64,000 nucleotides of DNA, taken from Microplitis mediator (lineage: Eukaryota; Arthropoda; Insecta; Hymenoptera; Braconidae). How positions within the stretch are numbered: the first letter of the stretch is position 1; every line of letters begins with the position of its first letter. Shown here piece by piece: positions 1-11,935 of the stretch. The notes under the pieces were generated by a model. It made no database searches. It was not told the origin of the DNA and was given only the letters and a program-made list of their open reading frames with translations. A program made the translations under genes and the position numbers. The stretch is from the NCBI RefSeq assembly GCF_029852145.1, contig NC_079976.1, positions 19,432,617-19,496,616 of the forward strand. The letters run 5' to 3'.

Positions 1-1339
1 AAAGGGCAGTTTAAAAAACTTGAATAAATTTCCTACAAGCTTCATTTTCGATTTAAAAATAAAAAAATTTTTTTTCATCCTTGATATCCATTTGAAAAAC
101 CCTTAAAAAATAGCCATTTTCTGGTTTTTTTAGTCAACTCATCGCAACTCTGCAAATATGGATAAAAAAAATAATGTTGCCAGGTTATTTTACAGCTCAA
201 TGTACCCTCAAAAACCCTGGAAATTTTCAGATTGATCCATTAAACCGTTTGTCCGGGCCGATTGCTCAAAGTTTAACAAAATATTTAACGGAACAAGTTT
301 TGTTCTTTAATTTGTGTAATCATTACCAAAATGAAAAAATCATTTTTTTTCAGATTTTCTTTCATTTTTGCGTGAATTATTCAGTAAATGTAAGGTAATG
401 AGAAAAAAAAATTTTCCGAAAAGCGAGGTAAAACAAGATTTTTTTTACTTTTTATTTTTACGTTTTATTCAGTTTTTTTTTTCGTTTTTCGGAAAAAAAT
501 TTTTTTTTCTCATTACCTTACATTTACTGAATAATTCACGCAAAAATGAAAGAAAATCTGAAAAAAAATGATTTTTTCATTTTGGTAATGATTACACAAA
601 TTAAAGAACAAAACTTGTTCCGTTAAATATTTTGTTAAACTTTGAGCAATCGGCCCGGACAAACGGTTTAATGGATCAATCTGAAAATTTCCAGGGTTTT
701 TGAGGGTACATTGAGCTGTAAAATAACCTGGCAACATTAATTTTTCTATCGACATTTGCAGCTTAGCGATGAGTTGACTAAAAAAACCAGAAAATGGCTA
801 TTTTTTAAGGGTTTTTCAAATGGATATCAAGGATGAAAAAAAATTTTTTTATTTTTAAATCGAAAATGAAGCTTGTAGGAAATTTATTCAAGTTTCTTAA
901 ACTGCCCTTTAAATTACTATGTGACCATTATTTGCTGAGATATCAATAATCAAAGATAAAAGGATTCTTTTCCATTTGAAGGATGATATCTCAGCAGAAA
1001 ATTGTCGTACAGAGAAACAAAAAAAGCAAATTGTAGCTGAATAAATTTTCTAAACGAGCCATGAATTTGTTTTTTTGAAAAAATTTTTTCTGGCCCCGTA
1101 GACCTTTAAAACAAAACCAAAAAATTTAGAAAAATTTTGTCTCGACCTTTTTCTTATGATTCCGCAAAAACCGTGGCTCGAAAAAACATTTTTCTGGGAG
1201 ATCTATAAACTAATGATTTCAAGCTTCAATTTGTTTTTTTGTTTTTTCGATACGATCATTTTTCACGAAAATACAGTCTTCCAAAAATTACTAAAAAATT
1301 TATAAAATTTTTTTGTTCCTTTAATTTTTTGGATAAGTG
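1..1339. mobile_element. Palindromic TA-flanked element, family B1, copy 1 (cut by window start)
   Basis: Positions 1-440 and about 475-915 are reverse complements, with the centre near 460. The right part runs on to 1339, where it ends in AAGTG followed by TA; the matching left part lies before the window. The full-length sister copy is at 55121-56856 and ends in CACTTATCC...GGTTAAGTG flanked by TA. TA flanks and CACT/AGTG ends suggest a Tc1/mariner-type non-autonomous element, but no transposase is visible. Short ORFs in the arms are mirror images of each other and are not treated as genes. Confidence 0.85.
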
Positions 1340-1341
1340 TA

Positions 1342-1493
1342 GTATAGTATCGGATAGCTTAACTGGTAGAGCACTCGGGGCGATACCGAATTGTTCTGGG
1401 TTCGATTCCCAGTTCGGGCTATGTTTTTCTCAATTTATCTATAAATTGTCTTATTGAGAAGGTTTGCATGTTTAGGTTTCCACTATATTTAAA
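1342..1493 (+). mobile_element. tRNA-derived SINE, copy 1
   Basis: The head (1351-1420) resembles a tRNA: an A-box-like TAGCTTAACTGG at 1355 and a canonical B box GGTTCGATTCC at 1399, which form an internal pol III promoter. The anticodon loop lacks the usual T at position 33 and the 5' acceptor half does not pair fully with its 3' half, so this is not a working tRNA gene. The tail (TTATTGAGAAGG ... TTTAAATGG) is shared with copies at 61776-61832 and 61888-62066. It lies between the B1 element and a LINE-1 fragment. Confidence 0.8.
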
Positions 1494-2203
1494 TGGTTAA
1501 GATTCCTAACAGTGGATACAGTGGGTATCATTACACCATTGCAGCTAAGTTTAATGATCGACTGATCAATCATATCTACGTAGGAAGCAGAGCCAAATAA
1601 GATAGCCTTGGTCTTGCTTAGTTTCAATTCCAGGCGTTTTGCCACAGCTCAAGCATGAATATGTTCAATATCATCATCGATCAGTCGGATAGATTCATCC
1701 AGCTGATGAGGTAAACACGCCAAGTAGGTTTCTAGGTCATCAGCATAGAGAAGGCGTCTACAGAACCGAATGCTCAAACCAATGTCGTTAATGAAGAGTG
1801 AGAACCATAGCGTGTCCAGTATTGATCCTTGGGGGACACCAGCGTTAGTATGGATCCAGTCAGTGAGGTTTCCAACAGAATCTTTGACAGTAATGGATCT
1901 GCCAGTCAGATATGAAGCAATCCACCTAGATGCTGACTCAGAAAAACCAATTATGACTAACTTCTGAATTAGGAGATCAGGATCAACTGTGTCAAAAGCC
2001 TTGGAGAAGTCAAATAGAATTAGGAAAGTAACCATGTGTTTATCCATGTTGAACCGGATATCATTAACTAACCTAATGAGAGCCGTCTGCGTGCTATGCC
2101 CAGTTCAAAATCCGCATTGTAGTGGATCAAGAAGATCATGATTGGTTAAGTACTTCGTGATCTGGTCAAACACCAGTCTCTCCAAGACTTTGCTCAGAGA
2201 TTG
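1494..2203 (-). pseudogene. LINE-1 family fragment a: reverse transcriptase palm
   Basis: The minus-strand reading at 2047-1649 contains non-LTR reverse transcriptase motifs in order: LFDFSKAFDTVD (motif A), GVPQGSIL, FINDIG and the catalytic YADD. The downstream part (1640-1500) continues in the same direction into the segment before the thumb. The style is that of the CR1/Jockey supergroup of insect LINEs; I cannot fix the clade. It is bounded by a SINE on one side and by the 3' tail of a LINE-2 element at 2204 on the other. Close relatives are at 7971-9611 and 12416-13240. It is a short non-functional remnant. Confidence 0.85.
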
Positions 2204-2457
2204 ATTGATTGATCGATTTGTTTTTTATTTACGCCAAGGCATAAGCCAAATGGCAATTACAAAATTCATATTAATTACATAACAATAATGTTAAGGAAGG
2301 TGTAGTACATAATACACTATTTTGGTTTAGTTTAAAACAAATCTAAGATTTTATATACGTAGGTAGTTTGATTCTACTAGTAACTCTAATTAATACACAC
2401 AAGTTTTAAATTACAAGCTTTGAGAATCATTTTTTACTTTTGACGAAGAAAATCTCT

Positions 2458-4404
2458 CTACAGGTCTAAGTTTAGAAAATAGTCAAAAACTCTGTTCTTG
2501 AACACATCGATACTACTCGAATTTATTATTTCACTAGGTAATTCCTCCCACACGCGTATCATAGTTACTAAAAATGAACGTTCTAAGTAGGTTGTTGCAA
2601 AGTAAGGTAGCTTAAAGGAAGTATGTTTTTGAGTTACTAATATATTCGAGCGTCGGACATCAGTCTCTTCCATGAACATGTCTCGTAGGTACTTGGGCTT
2701 GCCAACTTGAAGTAGCTTATAAAAGAAACAACTCATGTAATACACTCGACGATACTTCACAGATAACCAAGCTAATTCCCGCCGATAAGGTGAAATATGT
2801 TCATCTTTTTCAAGATCAAAAATAAATCTTATGCAACTATTTATTGCACGTTGGAGTTTTAAATTATTTTCTAATGTAGCATCTATCAATACTATTGTAC
2901 AGTAGTCAACAAGTGGAAGAATAGTTGCTGAAACTAATAGCTTCGTGATATCGGTTGTGTAGATGTTTTTCCGAACTTTGAGACAATGTAAAGTTGAATT
3001 CACTTTGCTAATAATTTGTGATACATGATGATTCCAGGATAGATCTCTGATATTTGTTCTTAAGCACTTGGTTGAGTCAAGGTATAATAATACCATCAAC
3101 TACAATTGGAGGTATATCTTCATTAACCAGCTACTTCAATTTACTACGTGACCCCAGAACCATCGCTTTAGTTTATGATAAGTTTAACTCGAGTCCATGT
3201 TCTCTTGCTCAATTTGCAATTGACTGTGCATTGGAAATAATTTGTCTGACTGCTTCGTGAGTTTGATAGATGAAAAAATGTAGGTTAATATATATTTATC
3301 GTCAGCAAACATGCCATGTTTACAGTAGACAAGCCACCTGACTACAAAGTTTATAACCATCAGGAACAAGATTGGTCCAAGGACAGATCCTTGAGGAACT
3401 CCTGATGAGGTATTGGAAAGCTTGATGGGAATCCCGAAATCATTCAAAATTGACTGAGACCGATTTGATAAATGAGAGAAGAACCAAGTTATGACCTCCA
3501 TGGAAAAACCAAGTTCAAGTAGAGTAATTAGTATAATCTTTGGATCCCCATTATCAAAGACCTTGCTTAAGTCGAATAAAACTAATAAAGTCAGCTGATT
3601 TTTGTCTGTAGCTTCTCTGATGCCATCTGTAAGTCTCAGTAATGCTGTCTGCGTACTATGATGCTTCCGAGAACCGGATTGGAAAGGATCAAGCAGTTCG
3701 TTGAATTCTAAATAATCACCAACTTGGTTGGCAATTATTCTTTCAAATACCTTAGCCAAGTGTGATAGGTTGGCAATCGCTCGAGTGTCTGAAGGAGATC
3801 CAGGTGGAATGACTTTGTTAAGAGGAATTATATAAATAATTTTCCATATCTCAAGAAAAGTGCTCGTGTCAACAGACCTGTTAAATAATACTGTCAAATA
3901 GAGAGATATTTGAGGGATATGGTCTCCAAGCCACCGCAGATCTAGTCCATCAGGACTATTTCCTTTAGACTTTGACAGGGTGAGATGTATAGCTTTAGTT
4001 ACATCGACAATATCAATTCTTGACCAATGAAATGCGCAATCAATTTGACTTTGATAGTGAGAAGGAAGATTATTAACAAAGTCAGAATCACAAGGCGAAT
4101 GCTTCCTAACTATGTTGGCATAGAACTCATTTAATTCAATAGCATCAAAGAAATTTAATAGTGAAGAAAAGTTTGAGTTTATCACCCCGAGATGTTTCAG
4201 CTTGCTCCAGACAGCTGGACCATATGGCAGATTTGACAACTCTTTCTTAAGGTAATCTTCCCGTGCATGATTTAACTCAATTTTTAGCTCCCTTCTTTTC
4301 AATTTAAATAGTAGCAGTAGATTAGGATCTCGATTTCTTTTAGCCCGTTTATAAATCATATCTCGTTCCTTACATTTCCATTTCAGTTCCGTAGTGAAAC
4401 ACAA
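2458..4404 (-). pseudogene. LINE-2a ORF2: reverse transcriptase and C-terminal domain
   Basis: Two overlapping minus-strand frames (4404-3184 and 3099-2458) make up the reverse transcriptase, with a frameshift near 3100-3250. Motifs seen include LFDLSKVFDNGDPK (motif A, normally FDxVDP), SGVPQGSVLGPILF and FADD as the catalytic box. The second frame has the C-terminal region typical of these LINEs: ILPLVDYCTIVL, VKYRRVYYMSCFFYKLL and LPSEIINSSSIDVFKNRV. The protein copies its own RNA at a nicked chromosomal target. Motif A and the frameshift show decay. The related copy 2b lies at 9970-11930. Confidence 0.87.
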
Positions 4405-4472
4405 TTTTCTGCGTCGCGTAGTTTACTTTGTAAGTCATGGAGCAGAGAGATCTAATGAAGATAACACTTGGG

Positions 4473-6047
4473 CTAAGAAGATAGAAGTAATTTAATTGGA
4501 TCAGTATCTTCAAGTGATGCATTATCAACTTTTAACGCATTCATTAATGTATTAGACAGATTTGGATGATCACAGCTTTTCAGACTCCTAAAGGTGATTT
4601 TCTTAGTGACTCGATTAGGATTGTTCAGTAGGTACTTACATAGTAAATAGACATGGTCGTCAATAAAAGGAGCATCAGATTTTTCGAATGATGCAAGTTT
4701 ACTCTTACTGTCTAACGAGATAACATAAAACCAAGAATCACAGTTATTTTTGTGGAAAGTAGCACCATAAGGTACACAGTATAAAGATGACTTGGTTATA
4801 AACTCTTTCACGTGATTCGAAGTGTAGCTGTCTTTCAGCAGGTTACAATTTAAGTCACCAGCAATAATGATATTGTTGAAGTTCGGAGCAAGTTTAGAGT
4901 AAATGTCGAAGAATTCATTTAGAAACAGACCTTTAGGTCTCCTATAGATACAAGAGAGCAAGAGATGCGATCCAGAATTTAAGGTGACATCAACAATTAA
5001 GAACTCCAGTTGATTTAAATGATCAGAGGTTGAGTTATGTAACACCTTGGTCTTGAGGGTTTTGCGTGTGAGGCAAGCAACACCACCCCCTTGAATATAA
5101 CGGTTCAACGACTAAATATTTGACCCTAAATATCTGACGTCAAAAATATCTGAGAAATTAGATCTAATCCATAAATGTCTTGTACCATAATATCTTATGG
5201 TAAAATATTGTGTACTTAAATATCTATACCAGGAATAGCAACGTATAAAATATCTTCATCTAAGTGACCGACGGAGGCGAATTGATTTGATTAATTGGGA
5301 ATATGTGCACGTAGATAGCGTTGTTGGTTTATCGATTATCAATAACTCAATAAATTTACTTAATTTACTTAATTTTTACTTAATAATTAATTTTATTTAA
5401 AACCGTAAGATGAACGGTGGCGTGATAGGTCTAACCCATTTATAATTTTATGGTAACTTCAGTGTTAGGTCTGAGGCAGGATGTGATGGAGGTGACTCAC
5501 TGACGATTCCACCATCACATCTGGGATGAAACCTAACATTGGTCGGAGTCTAATGAATTTATTCGTTAAAGATTGTTATTGGTGAATTAACAGCATAGTT
5601 AACTCAAAATTTGGCGATTAATTTGTTAATTAATTTATCAATTAATTAATAGGTGTAGTGAAATTTAAGCACGTGTTGTGTGTGCACAGGATGTAAAAAT
5701 CAAAATGGCTGCCGATGGAGGCGAATAATTTATCGTTAGATGTATGTGTTTAGGATATCTTGTCGTCAGATATTTTGAATTAGATATTTTGGATTTGTTA
5801 TTTTGTCGTGTAACCGAATATAACGACCAGTGCCACTGTGTTCCAATGTTCGGTCTCTTCGTATAACCGCATAATCTGGAAGTGAAAAGATGTTGTCATC
5901 AACTGTAGGTTTTAACCAGGTTTCAGTGACAACAATAATATCAGGTTTATTTCCATCTACTAGATTTAAAAATTGGGACACATGACCAGTAAAACTATTT
6001 ATATTTAGACTTAATACAATTAGTGATGAGAAAGTATTAGTGATAGA
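4473..6047 (-). pseudogene. LINE-2a ORF2: AP-type endonuclease split by an insertion
   Basis: The N-terminal part (about 6047-5825) reads LSLNINSF ... PDIIVVTETWLKP ... YAVIRRDRT, the APE-type endonuclease core with the catalytic Glu in the TETW motif. The reading breaks at GRYI and resumes at 5101 with RYIQGGGVACL ... SCIYRRP and the later AGDLNCN motif near 4850. Between the halves lies a 714-bp element (5102-5815), and its 9-bp duplication accounts for the repeated RYI codons. Removing the insertion restores one frame across the junction. The endonuclease would nick target DNA to prime reverse transcription. Confidence 0.85.
5093..5824. mobile_element. 714-bp TIR element with perfect 9-bp target duplication (MULE-like MITE)
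   Basis: The element spans 5102-5815. Its ends are GGTTCAACGAC and GTCGTGTAACC, an imperfect terminal inverted repeat. The 9-mer GAATATAAC occurs immediately outside both ends (5093-5101 and 5816-5824). A 9-bp duplication is the signature of the Mutator superfamily. Near the ends the interior is rich in ATATCT and AGATAT motifs (for example AAATATCTGACG). It encodes nothing. It splits the LINE-2a endonuclease and so is younger than that LINE. Confidence 0.82.
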
Positions 6048-6071
6048 GTTAACTGTAGAATCAGATGACTG

Positions 6072-7304
6072 CTAATCTAACGAGGAGAGATCAGCGATAT
6101 TGTTGATGGTAAGTCGTTCAGAGCTTTCATCTTTCTTTGCAAAAATATGTCCACTTGTCACCCGGACAAACTTTTGGAGTTTAGCCTTTTCTTTAACCTG
6201 CAGCAACAATTTATGAGTCTCTGGTAATAAGAACTCGTTTACGTAAATAGCATCTTTATAATTTTGATCTACACAATCCGGGAACACTGAATTAGCCCAA
6301 ACATTTTTTGATTTACGTTTAGAGGTGATAATGAAGTCACGAATTTGAGACGATTCCAGGCAGACTAGCTAAGAGTGTGTGCTAGTCTTGTCATCACTGC
6401 ATCTTGGTCGCTTTTGGTATTAGAATTTGCGAGTACCCAGAACATCTCCAACTAAATTTGGCAATTCAAGAGCATTCAGAACAGAAGTTGTAATTTCTAA
6501 TGGCGACAATTTATTTGCAATTGAATTCGCTATACCCGAAATCACTAGCTCTGTAGTATTTCTATGAGTTTGTGACAATGCACTAGGAGCAGTTGCAGTT
6601 AATTGTTCAATGTATGGGAGTCTTTCATAAATGAAACTCATGTCGGTTTCTCTGTCACTTTTCAACTCCATGAGTTCAGAATTTATTTTTCCAATACTGC
6701 CCTCATTCACTTTTACATTAGTAGCAACGTCTTCTAGAGCTTTGGCTGCAGAATCCTGAGAATTTTTGAGATCAACAATTTGAATGCTAAGATCCTCCAG
6801 CTTCTTGTTTGTCTTTTCTGCTGAATTCAAAAATTTCTCCATCAAGGCTGTCATCTTCTCATCAAGTGATTTTTTTGCCCAGCTGACTGGTAATTTAAAC
6901 ATGGTTGGTGAAGTTATTGGTGACTGAAAAACTGAATTAAAGTCAGGAGAGAATGGCGTGCTTGGCGAAGCACGAGACTTTAAAAAGGAGAGTGACTTAC
7001 GAGCCGTTGACGAACAGGCAAATGGTGATGAACTTGCGGACTTGAAACTTGAAATCGAGGAGGTATTTGAGCCAACTGATTTCAAAGAAGTCAATCTTTT
7101 AGTCGTTGGTGTGAGTTTTGCGTCTAAGTTTTCCAATAGATGGTTAAATTTTCCATGGCAACAATCAGACAATGGTTTATTTTTAATAAAGTCTCGCGCA
7201 CGACCCGGATGGAAATGTTGTCCACAGTTATCACAAGTAATAGGTGCCTTCACAGGTTTTTTACAATTTGCGCAGACATCAGACACCAATGGCATAACAA
7301 GCAA
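6072..7304 (-). pseudogene. LINE-2a ORF1 protein (PHD-like zinc finger and coiled coil)
   Basis: The 294-codon frame 7304-6420 begins with a PHD/RING-like cysteine-histidine cluster within the first 50 residues (CANC ... CDNCGQHFH ... CCHGKF). A Ser-rich stretch follows, then a heptad-like region around residues 150-230 that suggests a coiled coil. The C-terminal domain sits in another frame at 6287-6072 (INEFLxPExxKLL-like: YVNEFLLPETHKLLLQ ... GHIFAKK), so a frameshift lies near 6290-6420. LINE ORF1 proteins of this type bind the element RNA. The LINE at 17.2 kb has an analogous ORF1. Confidence 0.8.
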
Positions 7305-7760
7305 ATCGTGGTATCGCCGTATTATCAGTGATCTATGTCAAATTTGACTCCCAACTAATTTAACACTTATGAAATAAATAACTAATCAGGCATAACCTCT
7401 CTAGATTCCCAAATAGCTAAGTTGCCAACGGAGTCATAAACAAAGTGATGATAATGTGTAAGCTTTATGTGTATGATGATAAGATGTAAACTTTAGGCAA
7501 AAGTTGACATCAAGGATGCTAATTCCGTTCAAAGTCCACTTTACACAAACACAACTGACATGACTTCTCCAATGATGAACAAGTAAATATTTAAGTCTAG
7601 CCCAACAAGGTAGTAAACAAAATGATGGTGTTTTGCGAATTGTAGACAAAAAGATGACGTCAAATGACGCTAATTCCGCTGACAGCCCACTACACACATA
7701 ACACAGCTGTCATAACCTCTTCAGTAATGATGAATAAATATTTAATTTTTATACAATCCA
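7305..7760 (-). promoter_or_regulatory. LINE-2a 5' UTR with tandem monomers
   Basis: Two units of about 149 bp align clearly (about 7500-7600 and 7648-7745; shared GATGCTAATTCCG/GACGCTAATTCCG and ATGATGAA..AATATTTAA). A third partial unit is near 7385-7410. The block sits directly upstream of ORF1 on the minus strand. Tandem 5'-UTR monomers act as internal promoters in some LINEs, so a promoter role is inferred here. No long ORF is convincing. Confidence 0.55.
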
Positions 7761-7970
7761 CAATGAATAAATGAATATAATTTATATATTAGCTTGTAGA
7801 TTGCAATTTTCAGCCTGCAATAGTTCTGGTACAGAAAGTGCCCGAAGGCAGAATAGAGCAGAGCTATGCTCGTAATGCAGAGCGACAAAAGTAACGTGTT
7901 TATGTACTTATTCAGAGAGAGAGAGAGAGAGAGCGAGAGAGAGGGAGAAAGAAAGAAAAAAAGAGAGAGA
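7761..7970. repeat. Unassigned DNA ending in a (GA)n microsatellite
   Basis: 7761-7910 has no recognisable content. 7912-7970 is a GA/GAAA-rich simple repeat. It lies between the 5' end of LINE-2a and the 3' tail of the next LINE-1 copy. Confidence 0.7.
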
Positions 7971-9611
7971 GGTTAGATTAGATTAGATAGATATTTTATT
8001 GTTCAGTAGTAGTTGAACAGAAATGTCAAGTACAAAGTATAATTACAAACAAACAGTAATAGATAGTTGTAGTTTGGTATACAGTAAATTGTGTAGAAAA
8101 ACAAAAATTAGAGTATAAAGATTATTAATTGGATAACGAGCATAAAATATTCAATGCACTAGACTAAGCTAGCATAGTTTATAACTTGATTGTAGAATTC
8201 AGTCGCCCAGTTATCATCACAGGCAAGCAGCCATTTGTTGAGTTTAGTCTTGAAAACATCAGTACTTGTTATGAGTTTGAGAGTATCTGGTAAGCATTCC
8301 AGAGATATGGTGCAGCAACTGCAAAGGCATTTCTGTAAGCCTTGGTCCGATGATTCGGTACAACGATATTTATCGTCGAAGACCGTTTGCGTGGTGATCT
8401 TGTCGCAGTATAGACAGCAAGTAGCTCCGCCAGGCATGACGGGGTACGATCTAGTAGCAATTTACGAGTTATTAGAATAACTGCACGTGCCGTAGCCTTG
8501 CTGATTTCCAGCTATCCAAGTTCAGATCTGGCTCTCGAGATGGGAGAGTCCCATGGTAGTCCAAAATTGTACCATACTCCGTTATTGACTCGTCGCTGTA
8601 GCTTGATGTCCAAGTTCACCGCGAGTCCCTGCAGCACTGCAGAGCAGTAGTTGATGTGTGGCAGTATCAACGCATTGACCAATGTCTTGCGAGAAACCAC
8701 TTCAGTATAGCTGCGTAAACTATATAAATGGTATAGAGCAGAGTTAAGTTTAGCAGTTATATGCTTGACGTGGTCTTCGAACGCTAGTTTAGAATCAAGG
8801 TAGACTCCAAGGTTTCTAACTGATGATACTAGAGGAATGTTGATTCCATCACATCCTAGATCAATCCTGGTTTGATCCAGCATGTTAATGTACGGTGCAG
8901 GGCTTAGCACGATAGCCTTGGTTTTAGTGAGGTTGAGTTTCAAGCGGTTTGCAGTGGCTCACGCATATATACGAGATATGTATTTATTGAAAAACCGAAC
9001 ATAGTCTGCCAGTTCGTATGGAGGACAGACAATGTAAATTTGCAAGTCGTCTACATATAGCAAACGCGTGCAGAATCTGATACTCATGCCAATGTCGTTA
9101 ATAAACAGCGAGAATAAGAGGGGAACTAGGATGGATCCTTGAGGGACCCCTAGGTCAGTACGTATCCAGTCGGTAATATTGCCATCTGGATCTTTTACAG
9201 CAATTGAAAGACCAGTCAGATAAGAAGTCACCCAGCAAGCTGCATTCTGCGAGAAGCCTATTTTGACTAGCTTTCAGATAAGAAAGACATGGTCAACCGT
9301 GTTTAATGCCTTGGAGAAGTCGAACAGCAGAGGTAATGTGACCATACACTCATCCATATTAAACCGAACAACGGTCAACAGCTTAGTTAGCGCAGTTTGA
9401 GTACTGTGTCCAGCTCGGAAACCGCACTGCATTGGGTCAAAAAGATTATGGGCATTCAAATACCTGACAATTTGGTCAAAGACGAATTTTCCCATGATCT
9501 TACTGAGAACAGGAAGCAGTGCCATAGGTATATTGTCCGAGACCCTACATGGAGATGCAACCTTATTGATGGAAACAATGATCGATTTTTTCCAGGGATC
9601 AGGGAAAACTG
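7971..9611 (-). pseudogene. LINE-1 family fragment b: reverse transcriptase to 3' end
   Basis: The minus strand carries, in shifting frames, PDPWKKSIIVSINK and LPLLFDFSKALNTVDH (9610-9274), LGVPQGSILVPLLFSLFIND with catalytic YVDD in place of YADD (9231-8959), the thumb region HVKHITAKLNSALYHLYSL ... LILPHINYCSAVL (8943-8512), and the C-terminal AAPYLWNAYQ/LPDTLK region (8460-8159). The 3' tail is a (TTAGA)n stretch at 7971. At least three frameshifts are present, and the catalytic Ala-to-Val change marks it as decayed or variant. The 3' end of LINE-2b abuts it at 9612. Confidence 0.87.
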
Positions 9612-11935
9612 AGAGATTGATTGATTTGATTTTATTATGCCAAGGCACACGCCAAATGGCAATTTACAAAAATACAAAATACAAAAGTTTAAAAAAATAA
9701 GATTGTAGAATGTAAGTACATTAACAATAACAAAAATAAAAACTTGTTTTATGTTAAATCGTAAAATGATTTAACTAATAAACAAACATAGATTCAACTA
9801 ATAAACTTTAACATTAACTTAACTGGTAAACTCCACTAACTCATTTACACTAGTTAATATAGAGGAAAAAATGATAAGTATAATTATAAAACAGGTCATA
9901 ACAGTTAATAAAGACAAGTTGATATTTATCATCACTCAAGATCAAAAGTAGTACTTGATCAAAGTCAAGTCAATGATCCAAATTCAAGAGATAGTCAAAA
10001 GCTTTATCTTTAAATACTTCTAAGCTGCATGAATTTACGATTTTACCAGGTAATTCCTTCCACATCCTTATCACAGTTATCAAAAAAGATTTTTCAAAAT
10101 AAGTGGTGGTGAAATTTGGCAATTTAAATACCGTATGCCTTTTAGCCGCCACTTTTTTTGAACACTTAACATCAAGCTCTACAACAAATTGATCACGCAA
10201 ATACCGAAGTTTGCTGATATCCAGCAGTTTATTGAAATAGCAAACCATGTAATACAGTCTGCGGTATTCGACTGACAACCGTCTCAGTTCTCGTCAATAC
10301 GGGGTGATATGTTCATATTTTTTTAAATTCAAAATGATCCTTATCGAAGCGATTACTGCACGCTGTAATTTTCAAAAGTACAGTTAATGAGTACAACAGT
10401 GCAGTAATCAATGAGAGGTAAGATGGTTGCTGATACCAATAACTTCCTGATTTCAGCAGTAAAGATGATCTTCCTGATTTTAAGACTATGAAGAGCTGAG
10501 TTTACTTTGCTGGAAATCTGTGCAACATGATTGTTCCAAGATAAGTTCAAGCTTCAATGGATCCCTAGACATTCAGTTGACTCAACATAGGGTATTACAA
10601 CACCATTGACTACAATAAGAGGAACATCTATAGTTTGAATTTGCCTTAATTTACTACTCGAACCCAAGATCATAGCTGTTGTCTTTGTCAGGTAGATTTC
10701 TAATCCGTGTTGCCTCGCCCAATCTGCAACTGCTTGAGCATCAACAGTGACCTGCCTGGCTGCTTTTTGAAGTTGATAAATATAACAGTGCCGATAAATG
10801 GACTTGTCATCAGCAAACAATCCATGTTTCCAGATACTAACTGTTCGACTACAGAATTCTTGACTATCAGGAATAATATCAGTCCCAGGACAGAGCCTTG
10901 AGGAACTCCTGATGAAGTTTTCAGAAATCTTATTGGACTTTCTAAATCATTCAATAATGATTGAGATCGATTTGATAAATAAGAAAAAAACCAAGTTATC
11001 ACTTCCATGGAAAAAACAAGCTTAAAAAGTGCAATAAATATAGTCTTTGGATCCACATAGTCAGACGCCCTACTTAGGTCGAATAGAACCAGCAAGGTCA
11101 CCTGATTTTCATCCAGTGCTTGTCTGATGTCATCAGTGAGCTTTAACAGTGCTGACTGCGTGCTGTGATGTTTGCGAAATCCAGACCGAAATGGATCAAA
11201 CAAGTCATTGCCCTTCAGGTAAGCTACCACTTGATTTGCAATAATTCTCTCAAAAACTATTGTGTACTGAGATAGATTTGCAATCGGCCTAGTATCCGAC
11301 GGAGATCTTGGCGGTTTCACTTTGTTAAACGGTATTATATAGATGGCTTTCCAAACCTCAGGAAAAGTACAGGTATGGAGAGATCTGCTGAATAAAGTAG
11401 TGAGAAAGAGTGGGATTTGTGAATAATGATCTCTCAGCCATCTTGAATCCAGCCTATCAGGACTATTCCCTTTAGATTTAAAGAGTGTAAGATGTAGTGC
11501 TTTAGTAACATCGACAATATCAATTTCAAACCACTTAAACAAGCACTCAACTAGCCTCGAACAAGTCATAGTTAAAAGATCTATAAAATCATTACTGCAA
11601 GGTGGATGCTTTCTAACTATAGTAGCATAGTAGTCATTTAGCTCAGATGCGTTCAAGAAATTCAGCGGTGATGAAGAGTTTGATTTAATTAGTCTAAAAT
11701 GCTTAAGTTTGCTCCAGACAGTTGATCCATACAGTAGATATAAGAGAGCAGTATTCAAGTAAATTTCACGGGCACGATTCAATTCAACTTATAGCTTTTT
11801 CCTCTTTACTCTATAAAGAGCAAGCAAATTTGGATCTCGATTTCTTCTAGCTCACTTGTAAATTTCATCTCGCTCCTTGCACTTTACTTTTAATTCTTTT
11901 GTAAACCAAGGATCACGTGGAGTAATCATGCTACC
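9612..11935 (-). pseudogene. LINE-2 family element b, 5'-truncated (reverse transcriptase only)
   Basis: The 3' tail at 9612 matches that of LINE-2a (GATTGATTGATTTG, then GCCAAATGGCAATT). The minus-strand frames 11782-10700, 10820-10554, 10550-10353 and 10278-9970 contain VTLLVLFDLSRASDYVDPK (motif A, mutated), SSGVPQGSVLGLILF, the FADD box near 10820, ILPLIDYCTVVLI and the C-terminal LPGKIVNSCSLEVFKDK. Upstream codons continue in degenerate form to about 11930, where the LINE stops against an unrelated repeat. No endonuclease or ORF1 is present, as expected for incomplete reverse transcription. Confidence 0.87.

Larger units (their letters stand above)
2204..7760 (-). mobile_element. LINE-2 family element a (nearly full length, degenerate)
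   Basis: In minus-strand order this element has tandem 5'-UTR monomers (7750-7340), ORF1 with a PHD-like zinc motif (7304-6072), the AP endonuclease (about 6047-4473, interrupted), the reverse transcriptase and C-terminal domain (4404-2458), and a 3' UTR ending in an (ATTG)n-like tail at 2204. The same 3' end recurs at 9612, which fixes the boundary. The order ORF1, endonuclease, reverse transcriptase is that of APE-type LINEs in the CR1/Jockey supergroup. Several frameshifts and one inserted DNA element make it non-autonomous. Confidence 0.85.

Noticed and set aside
1351..1420. A functional tRNA gene (also 61393-61467 and 61898-61970)
   Set aside because: Promoter boxes are good, but the anticodon or T stems do not pair properly and the heads are followed by a shared SINE tail or an unrelated tail.
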